Source: Bacteroidota bacterium (GTDB lineage: Bacteria; Bacteroidota; Bacteroidia; Bacteroidales; Dysgonomonadaceae). From it: a stretch of 64,000 nt of DNA. Shown in pieces: positions 43,455-51,882 of the stretch. The stretch is taken from assembly GCA_023437305.1 (NCBI GenBank), contig JAEZGN010000010.1:62001-126000 (forward strand), given 5' to 3'. The position numbers were made by a program, and so were the translations under genes. Every line of letters starts with the position of its first letter. The stretch's first letter is position 1. The notes beneath the pieces are model-generated. The model did no database searches, was not told the DNA's origin, and was given only the letters and a program-made list of their open reading frames with translations.

Positions 43455-43809
43455 ATTGACACCATTAGAAGAACTGCGTCAAGAGAAAGAATTAGTAAGG
43501 CTTGAATGCAAGGAAGGTGAAGAACGTCTATCCGAACATTGGGCATATCTTTCAGACAATGCAGGTTCTCTGATTTTTCAAAGTACGATAAACTCTGTAC
43601 TGAGCGTATTTGGTTTTGGAGGATCATCTAAAAGTAAAAAAAGGCAAGAAGAAACCTCAACATCAAGCAGTCTGCTTAGCGGATTAACTGTTTATTACCC
43701 TGTGATATGGGAAATTGTGCAGCCAATAATATGGCGGTTTGTAATAAAGAAACTAAAATCTATCTTTTCGGGAAAGAAAAAAAAGGAGAAGGATAAAGAT
43801 AACGATTAA
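43441..43809 (+). CDS. Third protein of the YtxH/holin-X operon
   Basis: I do not recognise this 122-residue protein by name. It begins with a charged helix (about 5-40), continues with a Ser/Lys-rich stretch (SSKSKKRQEETSTSSS), a hydrophobic segment (about 77-105) and a highly basic tail ending KKKKEKDKDND. It overlaps the preceding gene by 14 bp and is followed by a terminator. It probably associates with the membrane alongside its two neighbours. Confidence 0.72.
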   Translation: MKKSRLTPLEELRQEKELVRLECKEGEERLSEHWAYLSDNAGSLIFQSTINSVLSVFGFGGSSKSKKRQEETSTSSSLLSGLTVYYPVIWEIVQPIIWRFVIKKLKSIFSGKKKKEKDKDND

Positions 43810-43817
43810 AATAAAAC

Positions 43818-43853
43818 AAAAACAAGAAAGGAAATTCACCTTTCTTGTTTTTG
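43818..43853 (+). terminator. Terminator of the YtxH/holin-X operon
   Basis: Arms AAAACAAGAAAGG/CCTTTCTTGTTTT enclose a short loop and are followed by T residues, beginning 9 bp after the last stop codon. Confidence 0.85.
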
Positions 43854-43888
43854 TTTTTAGACTTTTATTGGATATCAAATTATTTATT

Positions 43889-43896
43889 TACTTTTG
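43889..43896 (+). promoter_or_regulatory. Candidate -7 element of the DUF362 operon
   Basis: TACTTTTG fits TAnnTTTG and predicts a leader of about 20 nt. Confidence 0.5.
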
Positions 43897-43923
43897 ATAA
43901 TCAGTTAATTTAACCTTCGAACT

Positions 43924-45075
43924 ATGGAAAGACGTAAATTCTTTAAGTCATTAGTTATTGGTGGACTGGGCGCAACAGCTTCTCCTATCCTTAAAGCTGC
44001 TCCACCCCTCACCTCAACAGATGTAAAGCCTGAGACAAACATAAAAGATGCGTTATCTATCCCCAGAACCGATTCTTCTATGCCGGGTAAGTATCCGGGT
44101 AGGGTAGTCAGAGTTAATCATAGTTTGGCTGTTACTGATGGTAAGCCTTCGGAAGAAACCGTTTTTGAGATGCTGAAAGAATCGATGCTGAAACTTACTG
44201 GAGAAAGCGATCTCAACAAGGCTTGGCTACAATTTGTCGGCAAGGATGACGTAATAGGTCTAAAAGTTAATCCTGTAGCGGGAAAACTATTGACAACTTC
44301 GCATGCCGTTACACAAGCCGTAGTAAAACAATTGGAAGATGCAGGCATACCCCGAAGCAACATGGTAATATGGGACAGGCGCGAAATGCAACTGTATGAA
44401 ACAGGATATACAGAAGAAAATTATCCCGGCATAACCATCACAGGTACTGAGTGTGAAGATGCTTCGGGCAGCTACTACAATAGCGAAGGGAAACTATACA
44501 GCGAAGAGCGCATCGATAAAGATCATTATTTCTACGCTGATGTAGAAGGTGAGTATGACGCTTATACAATGCCTTTCATGGTAAATGGAGGAAAATATTC
44601 TTATTTTACGAAGATCTGCACCCAAAAGATAACAAAAATCATCAATCTCCCTGTATTGAAAAATGCAGGATCATCAGTTACACTTTGTATGAAAAACCTC
44701 GCGTTCGGTTCGATCTCAAATACCGCAAGGCTCCACAAGGATTTGTGGCACGAAACTTCTGCCTATGTATGTGCCTTCCCGCCACTGCGAGACAAAGTCG
44801 TTTTGAATATTGTGGACGGGTTGATAGGTTGTTTCGAAGGAGGGCCGGCAGCGAATCCTCAATTTATATGCAATTACAATACTATTCTGGTGGGAACCGA
44901 CCCTGTCGCCGTTGACCGTATAGGACATGACATTGTAATAGCAAAAAGGATAGAAGAAGGTATCCAATCGGAAGATAAACCGGCTGCTCTCAAATTCATG
45001 CATCTGGCAGAAGAAATAAAGCTCGGGGTGGCAAACAGAAATAAAATAGACCTAACAGAAGTAAATCTAGCCTAG
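43924..45075 (+). CDS. Tat-exported DUF362 protein
   Basis: This 383-residue protein begins MERRKFFKSLVIGGLGATASP, a twin-arginine signal (RRKFFK) with a short hydrophobic stretch, so it is exported folded. The mature part fits DUF362 (LNKAWLQFVGKDDVIGLKVNP ... GTDPVAVDRIGHDIV), a family of uncharacterised proteins often tied to iron-sulfur clusters or redox enzymes. No ferredoxin motif is present here. Its stop codon abuts the start of the next gene, which is very likely its partner. Confidence 0.85.
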   Translation: MERRKFFKSLVIGGLGATASPILKAAPPLTSTDVKPETNIKDALSIPRTDSSMPGKYPGRVVRVNHSLAVTDGKPSEETVFEMLKESMLKLTGESDLNKAWLQFVGKDDVIGLKVNPVAGKLLTTSHAVTQAVVKQLEDAGIPRSNMVIWDRREMQLYETGYTEENYPGITITGTECEDASGSYYNSEGKLYSEERIDKDHYFYADVEGEYDAYTMPFMVNGGKYSYFTKICTQKITKIINLPVLKNAGSSVTLCMKNLAFGSISNTARLHKDLWHETSAYVCAFPPLRDKVVLNIVDGLIGCFEGGPAANPQFICNYNTILVGTDPVAVDRIGHDIVIAKRIEEGIQSEDKPAALKFMHLAEEIKLGVANRNKIDLTEVNLA

Positions 45076-45828
45076 ATGAAATACTTTTTCCTCACGCTTT
45101 TATCATTGCTTCCGCTTTTTGTAGCAGGGCAATCCTTGTCGGATATCACTCTCGAAAAGGAGCGCACTTTTGTAGGGACAGGTCTGTATGGTTTTATGAA
45201 TGGAGGTTCAGATTTATATCTCGAATATGGATTCGAAAAACTGACAACGAGAGATATAAAATACAAGGATGAGAAATATACAATAGATATTTATGAAATG
45301 TCGTCTCCCGAAAATGCTTTTGGTATATATTCCTTACATACATTCAAATGTATGAGAGCCGACACCCTCCATTTTTTCAATTGCTTATCTGCGCACCAAT
45401 ATCAAGCAGCAATTGGGAATAAATATGTTTCAATCGTTTTTCAGTCCGGCTCGAACAAAGCTAAAAGGAATGCAGATGAACTCTTGTATCTGTACGTGGA
45501 TACACTCAAGATGAAAAGAATAGCTTTACCGTTAGAAATGAGGAAAGAGATTCCTTATTCATCGTCTATAAAATACTTAAAAGGGAATCTGTCTATATCA
45601 AATGCCCAACCATCACTTCTGAAATGGATAGAAGGCATATCTTTCTCTGATATATGGCTCGCCTCGAAAAGCAATACAGTACTCATTTATCCGACTGATG
45701 ATAAAAATATGGCGAAGCTAATAGAAAGAGTCCCAAAAGAGAATATACTCAAAATAGAAGATAAGTATGTTTATTTAAAATGTCCGAAGAAAGAGGATAG
45801 TAATGACACGGGAGTATTCAGTTTTTAA
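45076..45828 (+). CDS. Secreted protein coupled to the DUF362 gene (DUF6599-like)
   Basis: This 250-residue protein has a signal peptide (about 1-19, ending VAGQ) and a mature region resembling DUF6599: GTGLYGFMNGGSDLYLEYGFEKL near the N terminus, then EMSSPENAFGIYSLHTF, typical of this family. Its start follows the preceding stop without a gap. Family function is unknown; the pairing with a Tat-exported DUF362 protein suggests a shared extracytoplasmic complex or pathway. Confidence 0.75.
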   Translation: MKYFFLTLLSLLPLFVAGQSLSDITLEKERTFVGTGLYGFMNGGSDLYLEYGFEKLTTRDIKYKDEKYTIDIYEMSSPENAFGIYSLHTFKCMRADTLHFFNCLSAHQYQAAIGNKYVSIVFQSGSNKAKRNADELLYLYVDTLKMKRIALPLEMRKEIPYSSSIKYLKGNLSISNAQPSLLKWIEGISFSDIWLASKSNTVLIYPTDDKNMAKLIERVPKENILKIEDKYVYLKCPKKEDSNDTGVFSF

Positions 45829-45890
45829 AATCACAAAAACTACAAAACTTTATCTATATAGAAAGGGTTTATAATCTGGATACAGAGAAA

Positions 45891-45931
45891 GTGACAGATA
45901 AAAACAATGTAAAAAGTGTTACTTTTGTTAC
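45891..45931 (+). promoter_or_regulatory. Composite repeat GTRACA-N20-TGTYAC-TTT-TGTYAC upstream of pabB
   Basis: GTGACA at 45891-45896, 20 bp, TGTTAC at 45917-45922, TTT, TGTTAC at 45926-45931. In this copy the block includes TACTTTTG (45920-45927), a match to the -7 element, so it would overlap the promoter itself. Confidence 0.6.
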
Positions 45932-45952
45932 TTTTTCATCAAAACCTGTTCT

Positions 45953-46930
45953 ATGACAACGACAGATACAAATGAGATAAGACATAAAATGAATATATAT
46001 GGCAAAGAAGGAAAGCCATTTTTCTTTGCTATCAACTTTGAACAAACAGAAGGTTTATTTATCGATAATCCTTTGCTGCAAACTGATGTTTTATTTCAGT
46101 TCTGCGGAAAGGGCAATGGTCCTGAAAAAGAGACAATAAAAAAAGTATCTTCATTCAATTACATTCCTATCCCCTATTCCGAGTACAAAAAGAAATTTGA
46201 CATTGTACATAAAGGCTTAAGAGAAGGATATTCTTACTTGACCAACCTAACAATAAAAACACCTGTTTCTTTCGATCTTACTCTTGAAGAAATTTTCTTC
46301 CAAAGTAATACTTCCTATAAGGTGCTATATCCGAATAAGTTTGTATGCTTTTCACCCGAACGTTTCGTCAAAATAGCGGGAAAGACTATTTCGACCAATC
46401 CCATGAAGGGAACTATAGATGCAAACATCCCCGATGCCGAACAGATAATACTAAGTGACTATAAAGAAACAGCTGAGCATAATACAATAGTAGACCTTCT
46501 ACGCAACGATCTTAGCATTATAGCTGATAATGTAAGGGTAAACAGATTCAGATATATCGATCGTATCAGGACAAACAAAAACGATATTTTACAGGTCAGC
46601 TCAGAGATAACAGGGATACTACGTGAGGAGAATTATCTTAATTATGGAGATATTATTTTTGGCATGCTTCCTGCCGGGTCTATTTCGGGTGCGCCCAAAG
46701 ACGCTACAAGAAAAATTATACAAGATGCAGAAAAAGAATCCCGAGGATATTATACAGGAGTATGCGGATATTATGATGGGAATGAATTGGATTCGGCTGT
46801 TATAATTCGTTATATAGAAAATGACGACAACCAATATTATTTTCGAAGTGGAGGTGGTATCACAGCCTATAGCAATTGTGAAGAGGAATATAAAGAGATT
46901 TTAGAAAAAATTTATCTGCCAATTGTATGA
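45953..46930 (+). CDS. pabB: Aminodeoxychorismate synthase component I
   Basis: PabB joins ammonia to chorismate to make 4-amino-4-deoxychorismate for folate. The 325-residue protein is the chorismate-binding domain with the PMKGTI motif (active-site Lys), the EHNTIVDLLRNDLS and GSISGAPKDATRKII segments and the C-terminal YFRSGGGITAYSN. It is shorter than the E. coli enzyme because the N-terminal non-catalytic region is minimal, as is common in Bacteroidetes. It overlaps pabC by four bases; no amidotransferase gene (pabA) is in this window. Confidence 0.93.
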   Translation: MTTTDTNEIRHKMNIYGKEGKPFFFAINFEQTEGLFIDNPLLQTDVLFQFCGKGNGPEKETIKKVSSFNYIPIPYSEYKKKFDIVHKGLREGYSYLTNLTIKTPVSFDLTLEEIFFQSNTSYKVLYPNKFVCFSPERFVKIAGKTISTNPMKGTIDANIPDAEQIILSDYKETAEHNTIVDLLRNDLSIIADNVRVNRFRYIDRIRTNKNDILQVSSEITGILREENYLNYGDIIFGMLPAGSISGAPKDATRKIIQDAEKESRGYYTGVCGYYDGNELDSAVIIRYIENDDNQYYFRSGGGITAYSNCEEEYKEILEKIYLPIV

Positions 46931-47535
46931 AGCAGTCATTCTCCGAAGTAATAAAAATTTGTAATGGTAAGATTTTCAATCTTCCTGCACATATAGAAAG
47001 AATGAACTTTACGTTACAGTCTTTTTTCGGTTCTACTATTCCATTTAGTTTGAAGGATGAAGATATTCCTTTAGAATTCCGTGAAGGATTGGTAAAATGC
47101 CGTATTGTGTACTCTCTTGATAATCTGGAAATAGAATATTCTCATTATAAATTCAGAGAAATAAACAGTTTAAAGATCATTCATGATAACTCAATCGATT
47201 ATTCTTTCAAGTATACCGATAGAACAGCCTTTGAGAAATTGATGATGCAGAAAGAAAATTGTGATGATATACTCGTTGTCAAAAATGGATTTGTGACCGA
47301 TACGTCATTTACGAATGTAGTATTCGAAAGTGATAAAGGCTTATTTACTCCTTCTACATACCTGCTACCGGGCACAAAAAGACAAACCCTTTTAAAAGAA
47401 AGAGTTATTAAAGAAAAGGTAATTCGGATCGAGGATATTGAAGACTATAGAAAACTCTACTTAATAAACGCAATGATGGATATTACGGATAATATCAGCA
47501 TACCCATATCAAGGTTAAAGATAGATAGCCTGTAA
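46927..47535 (+). CDS. pabC: Aminodeoxychorismate lyase / class IV aminotransferase
   Basis: This 202-residue PLP enzyme of fold type IV should release pyruvate to give 4-aminobenzoate. FKYTDRTAF holds the likely PLP lysine, and DDILVVKNGFVTDTSFTNVVFE is the family's cofactor/substrate signature. It is shorter than typical PabC or BCAT proteins (about 270), which suits small Bacteroidetes PabC forms. It is translationally coupled to pabB (ATGA), supporting the folate role over branched-chain aminotransfer. Confidence 0.9.
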   Translation: MKQSFSEVIKICNGKIFNLPAHIERMNFTLQSFFGSTIPFSLKDEDIPLEFREGLVKCRIVYSLDNLEIEYSHYKFREINSLKIIHDNSIDYSFKYTDRTAFEKLMMQKENCDDILVVKNGFVTDTSFTNVVFESDKGLFTPSTYLLPGTKRQTLLKERVIKEKVIRIEDIEDYRKLYLINAMMDITDNISIPISRLKIDSL

Positions 47536-47536
47536 A

Positions 47537-47812
47537 TTACTTTAGAGTCAAATCTGCATCAATAACAGTTTGTACCCTATTCTTTGTAGAGTCAGTATTT
47601 ATAGCCGTAATATTACCTTTACAGTTTGTAAAATATACATAATTTCCTCTGTCATAGAAACGATAGACTTTGCATCCATCATGTTCGAACAGATATGACA
47701 CCTCGTAAGTCTTATTATTCTGAGAAGGGGCTTCTACTAGCGGACGACCTGAATAACAAGAGTGAAAACTAAACGCAAGTATCAAACCAAATAGACTTAG
47801 TAATGCTTTCAT
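47537..47812 (-). CDS. Small lipoprotein, DUF4884 family
   Basis: This 91-residue protein has a signal peptide with lipobox SFHSC (lipidated Cys at about 19) and a mature segment VSYLFEHDGCKVYRFYDRGNYVYFTNCKGNITAIN characteristic of DUF4884. The two Cys residues in this segment could pair. Function unknown. It lies 17 bp after the rRNA methyltransferase gene on the same strand and abuts pabC tail to tail. Confidence 0.8.
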   Translation of the reverse strand: MKALLSLFGLILAFSFHSCYSGRPLVEAPSQNNKTYEVSYLFEHDGCKVYRFYDRGNYVYFTNCKGNITAINTDSTKNRVQTVIDADLTLK

Positions 47813-47829
47813 AATATTTCTATATTAAG

Positions 47830-48990
47830 TTAATCTTCTTTCTTCGGATATTTCTTTCCTGCAAATATATCATATTTACGGAACTCACATTGTAAAGAAC
47901 CATTTACCAGTTGTATTTTCTTGGAAGGTTTCAACCCTATCTTATCAAAACACTCTTTCTTATAGCTCAGTATCCATGCCGAATAACCCATAAATACATG
48001 CTTAAGCCGTTCGCCTATATTTTCATACAAGCCGAACAAATCTTCGGGCTTTATTCTTTCACCATAAGGAGGATTCGTGACCAGAACAGCATTTTCGGAT
48101 GGAGCCTCTGTATAGTTCTCAAAAGGCATCACTTTCAGATCAATACACTTCTCCAATCCGGCATTCTTTACATTCTTCGCAGCAATAGCAATAGCCTCGG
48201 ATGAGATATCAGAACCATATATCTTATGTTTAAACTCCCGCTCACCTGAGTCATCGTTATAGATCGTTTCAAACAAGTCTGCATTGAAGTTTTTCCATTT
48301 CTCAAAAGCAAAATTCTGACGATAGATTCCCGGTGGCACATTCATGGCTATCATCGCAGCCTCTATCAGCAGAGTACCCGAACCACACATTGGGTCTATA
48401 AAATCAGATTCTCCGCGCCAACCTGTTTTAAGTGTCATTCCCGCAGCCAGTACCTCGTTCAAAGGAGCTTCTGTTTGAGCAACACGATAGCCTCTCTTGT
48501 GTAAAGACTCTCCCGAACTATCGAACGAAAGGGTACACTTATCATGAGCTATATGAAAGTTAATTAACAAGTCGGGGTTTTCTACATTTACCGAAGGACG
48601 TTTCTCCGTCCTCTGCATAAAGTAGTCGGCAATAGCATCCTTTACCCGATATGCAACAAATTTGGAGTGTGTAAAGTAGTCTGAAAAGGTAATTGCATCT
48701 ATAGCAAAGGTACTATCCTCTGTAAGATGCTCAAACCAATTCATGGCTTTCACCTTCTTGTATATATCATCAGTCGTCTTTGCTTTAAATTCATAGACAG
48801 GACGAAGTATACGGAGAGCAGTCCGGCACTGTATGTTAGCCTTATACATTAAAGCAAGGTCACCTTCGAAAGAAACCATACGCTTGCCTATTTCAAGATT
48901 GTTTGCACCTAAGCCTATTAACTCTTCGGCCAACACATCTTCTAGTCCCGCCATTGTTTTGGCGATCATTTTAAACTCTCTTTTTATCAT
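47830..48990 (-). CDS. 23S rRNA guanine-N2 methyltransferase, RlmL/K-like
   Basis: This 386-residue protein has an N-terminal THUMP domain (about 40-155) and a methyltransferase domain with SAM-binding DPMCGSGTLLIEAAM and the catalytic TNPPYGER motif. It matches the N-terminal half of RlmL, which methylates G2445 of 23S rRNA, and lacks the RlmK half. An in-frame ATG at 48969 (MIAKTMAGLED) is an alternative start and fits family alignments better. Confidence 0.9.
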   Translation of the reverse strand: MIKREFKMIAKTMAGLEDVLAEELIGLGANNLEIGKRMVSFEGDLALMYKANIQCRTALRILRPVYEFKAKTTDDIYKKVKAMNWFEHLTEDSTFAIDAITFSDYFTHSKFVAYRVKDAIADYFMQRTEKRPSVNVENPDLLINFHIAHDKCTLSFDSSGESLHKRGYRVAQTEAPLNEVLAAGMTLKTGWRGESDFIDPMCGSGTLLIEAAMIAMNVPPGIYRQNFAFEKWKNFNADLFETIYNDDSGEREFKHKIYGSDISSEAIAIAAKNVKNAGLEKCIDLKVMPFENYTEAPSENAVLVTNPPYGERIKPEDLFGLYENIGERLKHVFMGYSAWILSYKKECFDKIGLKPSKKIQLVNGSLQCEFRKYDIFAGKKYPKKED

Positions 48991-48993
48991 CCT

Positions 48994-50550
48994 TTATAAT
49001 TTCAACTTCTTAGATTTTCCTTTCGACTCGTTATGGAAAGCATCTACAGCCGTTACAACATATTTATATTCTTTAGCTCCTCCTTCATAAGGGAGTACAA
49101 TACTTTTCTGCCTTGTGATAGAAACAATATTCTGAGCATTCTCCAAGTTTTCCTTTTCTCCTTTTGCAAAACGATAAACAACATAATATTGAGCTGTCTC
49201 CGGGTCATATTTATCAGACTTTGCATCCCATTGCAATGTATGAGTAGTTGCAGTAAAAAACTCTTTCAAGTTACTCACCTTTTTAGGCTGCTTCTTGTAC
49301 ATGTGGGTATATGCAGGGATAAGAGCGGGATATTTGTGATAATTAGATTGCAAACGGCTAGCTATCCCCTTATAGTTGTCCAACAGTTCATAAGCCGGCC
49401 AGAAACAATTTCCATGTACTGTGGTAAAACTGCGAGACAAAAGCATTTTCTCTGCCAACTGATTGTCTCCCGAAGGCTGAGTTGTTGCATCCATTGTTCT
49501 CTTTATATCCTGACCAATATAGAGAGGTTGTCCGAAATTATTATTCGCCCACCATTCTATCAGTGTTTTATAGTCTGCAGCAGTATGTCCTATCTCCCAA
49601 TATATTTGAGGCATATTATAATCTATCCACCCATTTTTAACCCATAGCTTAACGTCAGCATACAAATCGTCATAGTTTTGTAATCCACTCGTATTACTTC
49701 CCGAGCCATCAGGTGTACTTCTCTTATTCCGATATATTCCAAAAGGGCTGATTCCAAATCTCACCCATGGCTTTGTAGTCTGTATGGTATGCTTTACATC
49801 TTGTATCAACAGATTCACATTGTTGCGACGCCAGTCTGCTCGCTGATTCTGAGAGAAGCCTTGCTGCCTACCGTATGTATTGAAGCTATTATCATCAGGG
49901 AAAGATTGCCCTGCAACAGGATAAGGGTAGAAATAATCGTCCATGTGAATAGCATCTACCTCATAGCGCATGACTATATCCTTAACTACATCACAAAAAA
50001 ATTGTCGGTTGGCAGGAATACCCGGATCAAAGTATATTTTATTGTCATATTTCACAAAACGTTCAGGATATTTATGATAAATATGATTTCGGGAAAACAC
50101 ATCATTAGTTCCTGACGATACACGGTAAGGATTCAACCAAGCATGTAATTCCATATTTCTCTTATGACACTCATCCACGAGAAAGGCTAAAGGATCGAAG
50201 CCTCCATCGGGTGCTTTTCCTTGTATGCCTGTAAGGAAAGCACTCCAAGGTTCGAGATCTGATTTGTAAAAAGCATCGGCATAAGGACGGGCCTGAAATA
50301 TAACAGCATTAATACCATCCGCCTGCATTTGGTCCAATATATTTGTAAAGTATGCTTTCATCTGAGATGAATTCATAGTCTTATACCTCGATTGCCAAGC
50401 AGTACTCAACCATGCGCCCCTAAACTCTCTTTTGGGGTGGGATATATCGGAGAATTTGACACGTTGTTTCTGAGAACCGCAAGATGATAATAAAATTAGA
50501 GAAATAGTAATCGTTAATATAGAAAAAAGATGGGCCTTGTTCTTGTACAT
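48994..50550 (-). CDS. GH10-like (DUF187/YddW-type) lipoprotein glycosidase
   Basis: This 518-residue lipoprotein (lipobox LLSSCGSQ, Cys at about 24) has a glycosidase-like TIM-barrel of the PF02638 type: FRGAWLSTAWQSRY, MDDYFYPYPVAG, WVRFGISPFGIYRN, and WIDYNMPQIYWEIG in order. A fibronectin III-like C terminus (about 415-518) follows. Homologues are thought to act on peptidoglycan or other polysaccharides. The DYF/DD region may hold the acid residues. Three bases separate it from the methyltransferase gene. Confidence 0.88.
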   Translation of the reverse strand: MYKNKAHLFSILTITISLILLSSCGSQKQRVKFSDISHPKREFRGAWLSTAWQSRYKTMNSSQMKAYFTNILDQMQADGINAVIFQARPYADAFYKSDLEPWSAFLTGIQGKAPDGGFDPLAFLVDECHKRNMELHAWLNPYRVSSGTNDVFSRNHIYHKYPERFVKYDNKIYFDPGIPANRQFFCDVVKDIVMRYEVDAIHMDDYFYPYPVAGQSFPDDNSFNTYGRQQGFSQNQRADWRRNNVNLLIQDVKHTIQTTKPWVRFGISPFGIYRNKRSTPDGSGSNTSGLQNYDDLYADVKLWVKNGWIDYNMPQIYWEIGHTAADYKTLIEWWANNNFGQPLYIGQDIKRTMDATTQPSGDNQLAEKMLLSRSFTTVHGNCFWPAYELLDNYKGIASRLQSNYHKYPALIPAYTHMYKKQPKKVSNLKEFFTATTHTLQWDAKSDKYDPETAQYYVVYRFAKGEKENLENAQNIVSITRQKSIVLPYEGGAKEYKYVVTAVDAFHNESKGKSKKLKL

Positions 50551-50609
50551 TGTAACATTATTTAATTATGCATCTGCAAAAATAGGAATAATAACTAGAA
50601 TAAATACTT

Positions 50610-50617
50610 TACTTTTG
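50610..50617 (+). promoter_or_regulatory. -7 element that sets the phosphoesterase start
   Basis: TACTTTTG fits TAnnTTTG. It lies downstream of an in-frame ATG at 50537 but 22 bp before a GTG at 50639, which argues that translation begins at the GTG. Confidence 0.55.
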
Positions 50618-50638
50618 TCTATATCAAACGAAATTACA

Positions 50639-51880
50639 GTGAAATATCTATTATTTTATTTGCTTCTTTTTATTTCATCCTGTTCTATTGCCAAGGAGCC
50701 ATTAAGAATTGGAATAATTACAGATACCCATTATCTGTCGGAACAATTGATGGACGAAGGACAGGCTTTAAATGATTATATTGCTTCCAGTGGTAAGAAT
50801 ATCAAGTATGTACCACAGGTTCTGGATCAGGTGCTAAATGAATATCTTAACAGTGATATACAAGTACTGCTTATTTGCGGCGACATCACCAAAGACGGAG
50901 AAAAATTAAGCCATCTTGATTTCCTGAAAAAGCTAAAACCGCTACAAGATAAAGGAATCAAAGTATACGTTATACCCGGCAACCATGATATTAATATGCC
51001 AAATGCTTCGGAGTATAAGGGAGACAAAAAGTTACCCTTAGCAAACATATCTCCCGAAGACTTTGCCTCGATCTACAAAGATTGTGGTTATGGAAGTGCT
51101 GTGAAAAGGGATGACAATTCATTAAGCTATGTCGCTTCCCTCGATGATCAAACATGGCTTCTCGCTATTGATGCAGCCAGATATAAAGAGTATACAACAG
51201 GCAGCATAACAGCCGGGAAAATCTCTCCCGATACAGAAAGATGGATACTCGAGATTTTAAGAGAAGCCAAACAAAAGAATAAACAAGTAATAGGCATGAT
51301 GCACTGGGGCTTTGCAGAGCATATCATGTATCAGTCTTCATTCTTTAAAGACTACCTTGTAGACGATTACCAAAGATTAGCAAACCTGTTTGCAAACAAT
51401 GGCGTAAAAGCAATCTTTACAGGGCACTTTCATTCGAATGATATCACAGCCTTTACCTCCGACAAAGGCAATGTAATATATGATATAGAAACCGGCACTT
51501 TATCCGCCTATCCATTCTCTTATCGTTTTGTGGAGCTGGATGTTAACGGCATGAAAATAAGAACTGAAAATGTGACATCAATCCCCGCCAACCCCAATCT
51601 GGCGGAAGAGGATAAACAGCGAATGCTTAAATTATCTACCACCCTTGCCAAAGGTAAGATCAACAAACTAGGATATAATCTTTCGGAAGAAACATACGGT
51701 CTCTTTGCAGATATAATAGGACAAATATTTATCAAACATGCTTATGGAGACGAAAAGGTTGACAAATCCTTAAAAGAGTATCTTGAAAAACTATCAGAAG
51801 CAACGGATATACCAATCAATATGAATGAAATAGAGTTGGATTTCCCACCAGAAGATAATAACCTTTATATTAAGTTTTAG
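50639..51880 (+). CDS. Calcineurin-like metallophosphoesterase lipoprotein
   Basis: The 413-residue protein (GTG start) has a lipoprotein signal VKYLLFYLLLFISSCS and a calcineurin-like metal site: ITDTHYLSE, LLICGDITKDGE, VIPGNHDIN, MMHWGF and FTGHFHSND in the usual order, giving the two-metal Asp/His/Asn set. It probably hydrolyses phosphodiesters in the periplasm or at the surface; substrate unknown. The longer frame from an ATG at 50537 adds 34 residues that cover the promoter and overlap the divergent gene, so I use the GTG. Confidence 0.88.
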   Translation: MKYLLFYLLLFISSCSIAKEPLRIGIITDTHYLSEQLMDEGQALNDYIASSGKNIKYVPQVLDQVLNEYLNSDIQVLLICGDITKDGEKLSHLDFLKKLKPLQDKGIKVYVIPGNHDINMPNASEYKGDKKLPLANISPEDFASIYKDCGYGSAVKRDDNSLSYVASLDDQTWLLAIDAARYKEYTTGSITAGKISPDTERWILEILREAKQKNKQVIGMMHWGFAEHIMYQSSFFKDYLVDDYQRLANLFANNGVKAIFTGHFHSNDITAFTSDKGNVIYDIETGTLSAYPFSYRFVELDVNGMKIRTENVTSIPANPNLAEEDKQRMLKLSTTLAKGKINKLGYNLSEETYGLFADIIGQIFIKHAYGDEKVDKSLKEYLEKLSEATDIPINMNEIELDFPPEDNNLYIKF

Positions 51881-51882
51881 AA

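Noticed and set aside
50537..50638. 34-residue N-terminal extension of the phosphoesterase
   Set aside because: It would place the start upstream of the -7 element and overlap the divergent lipoprotein gene; the GTG start gives a proper lipobox signal.
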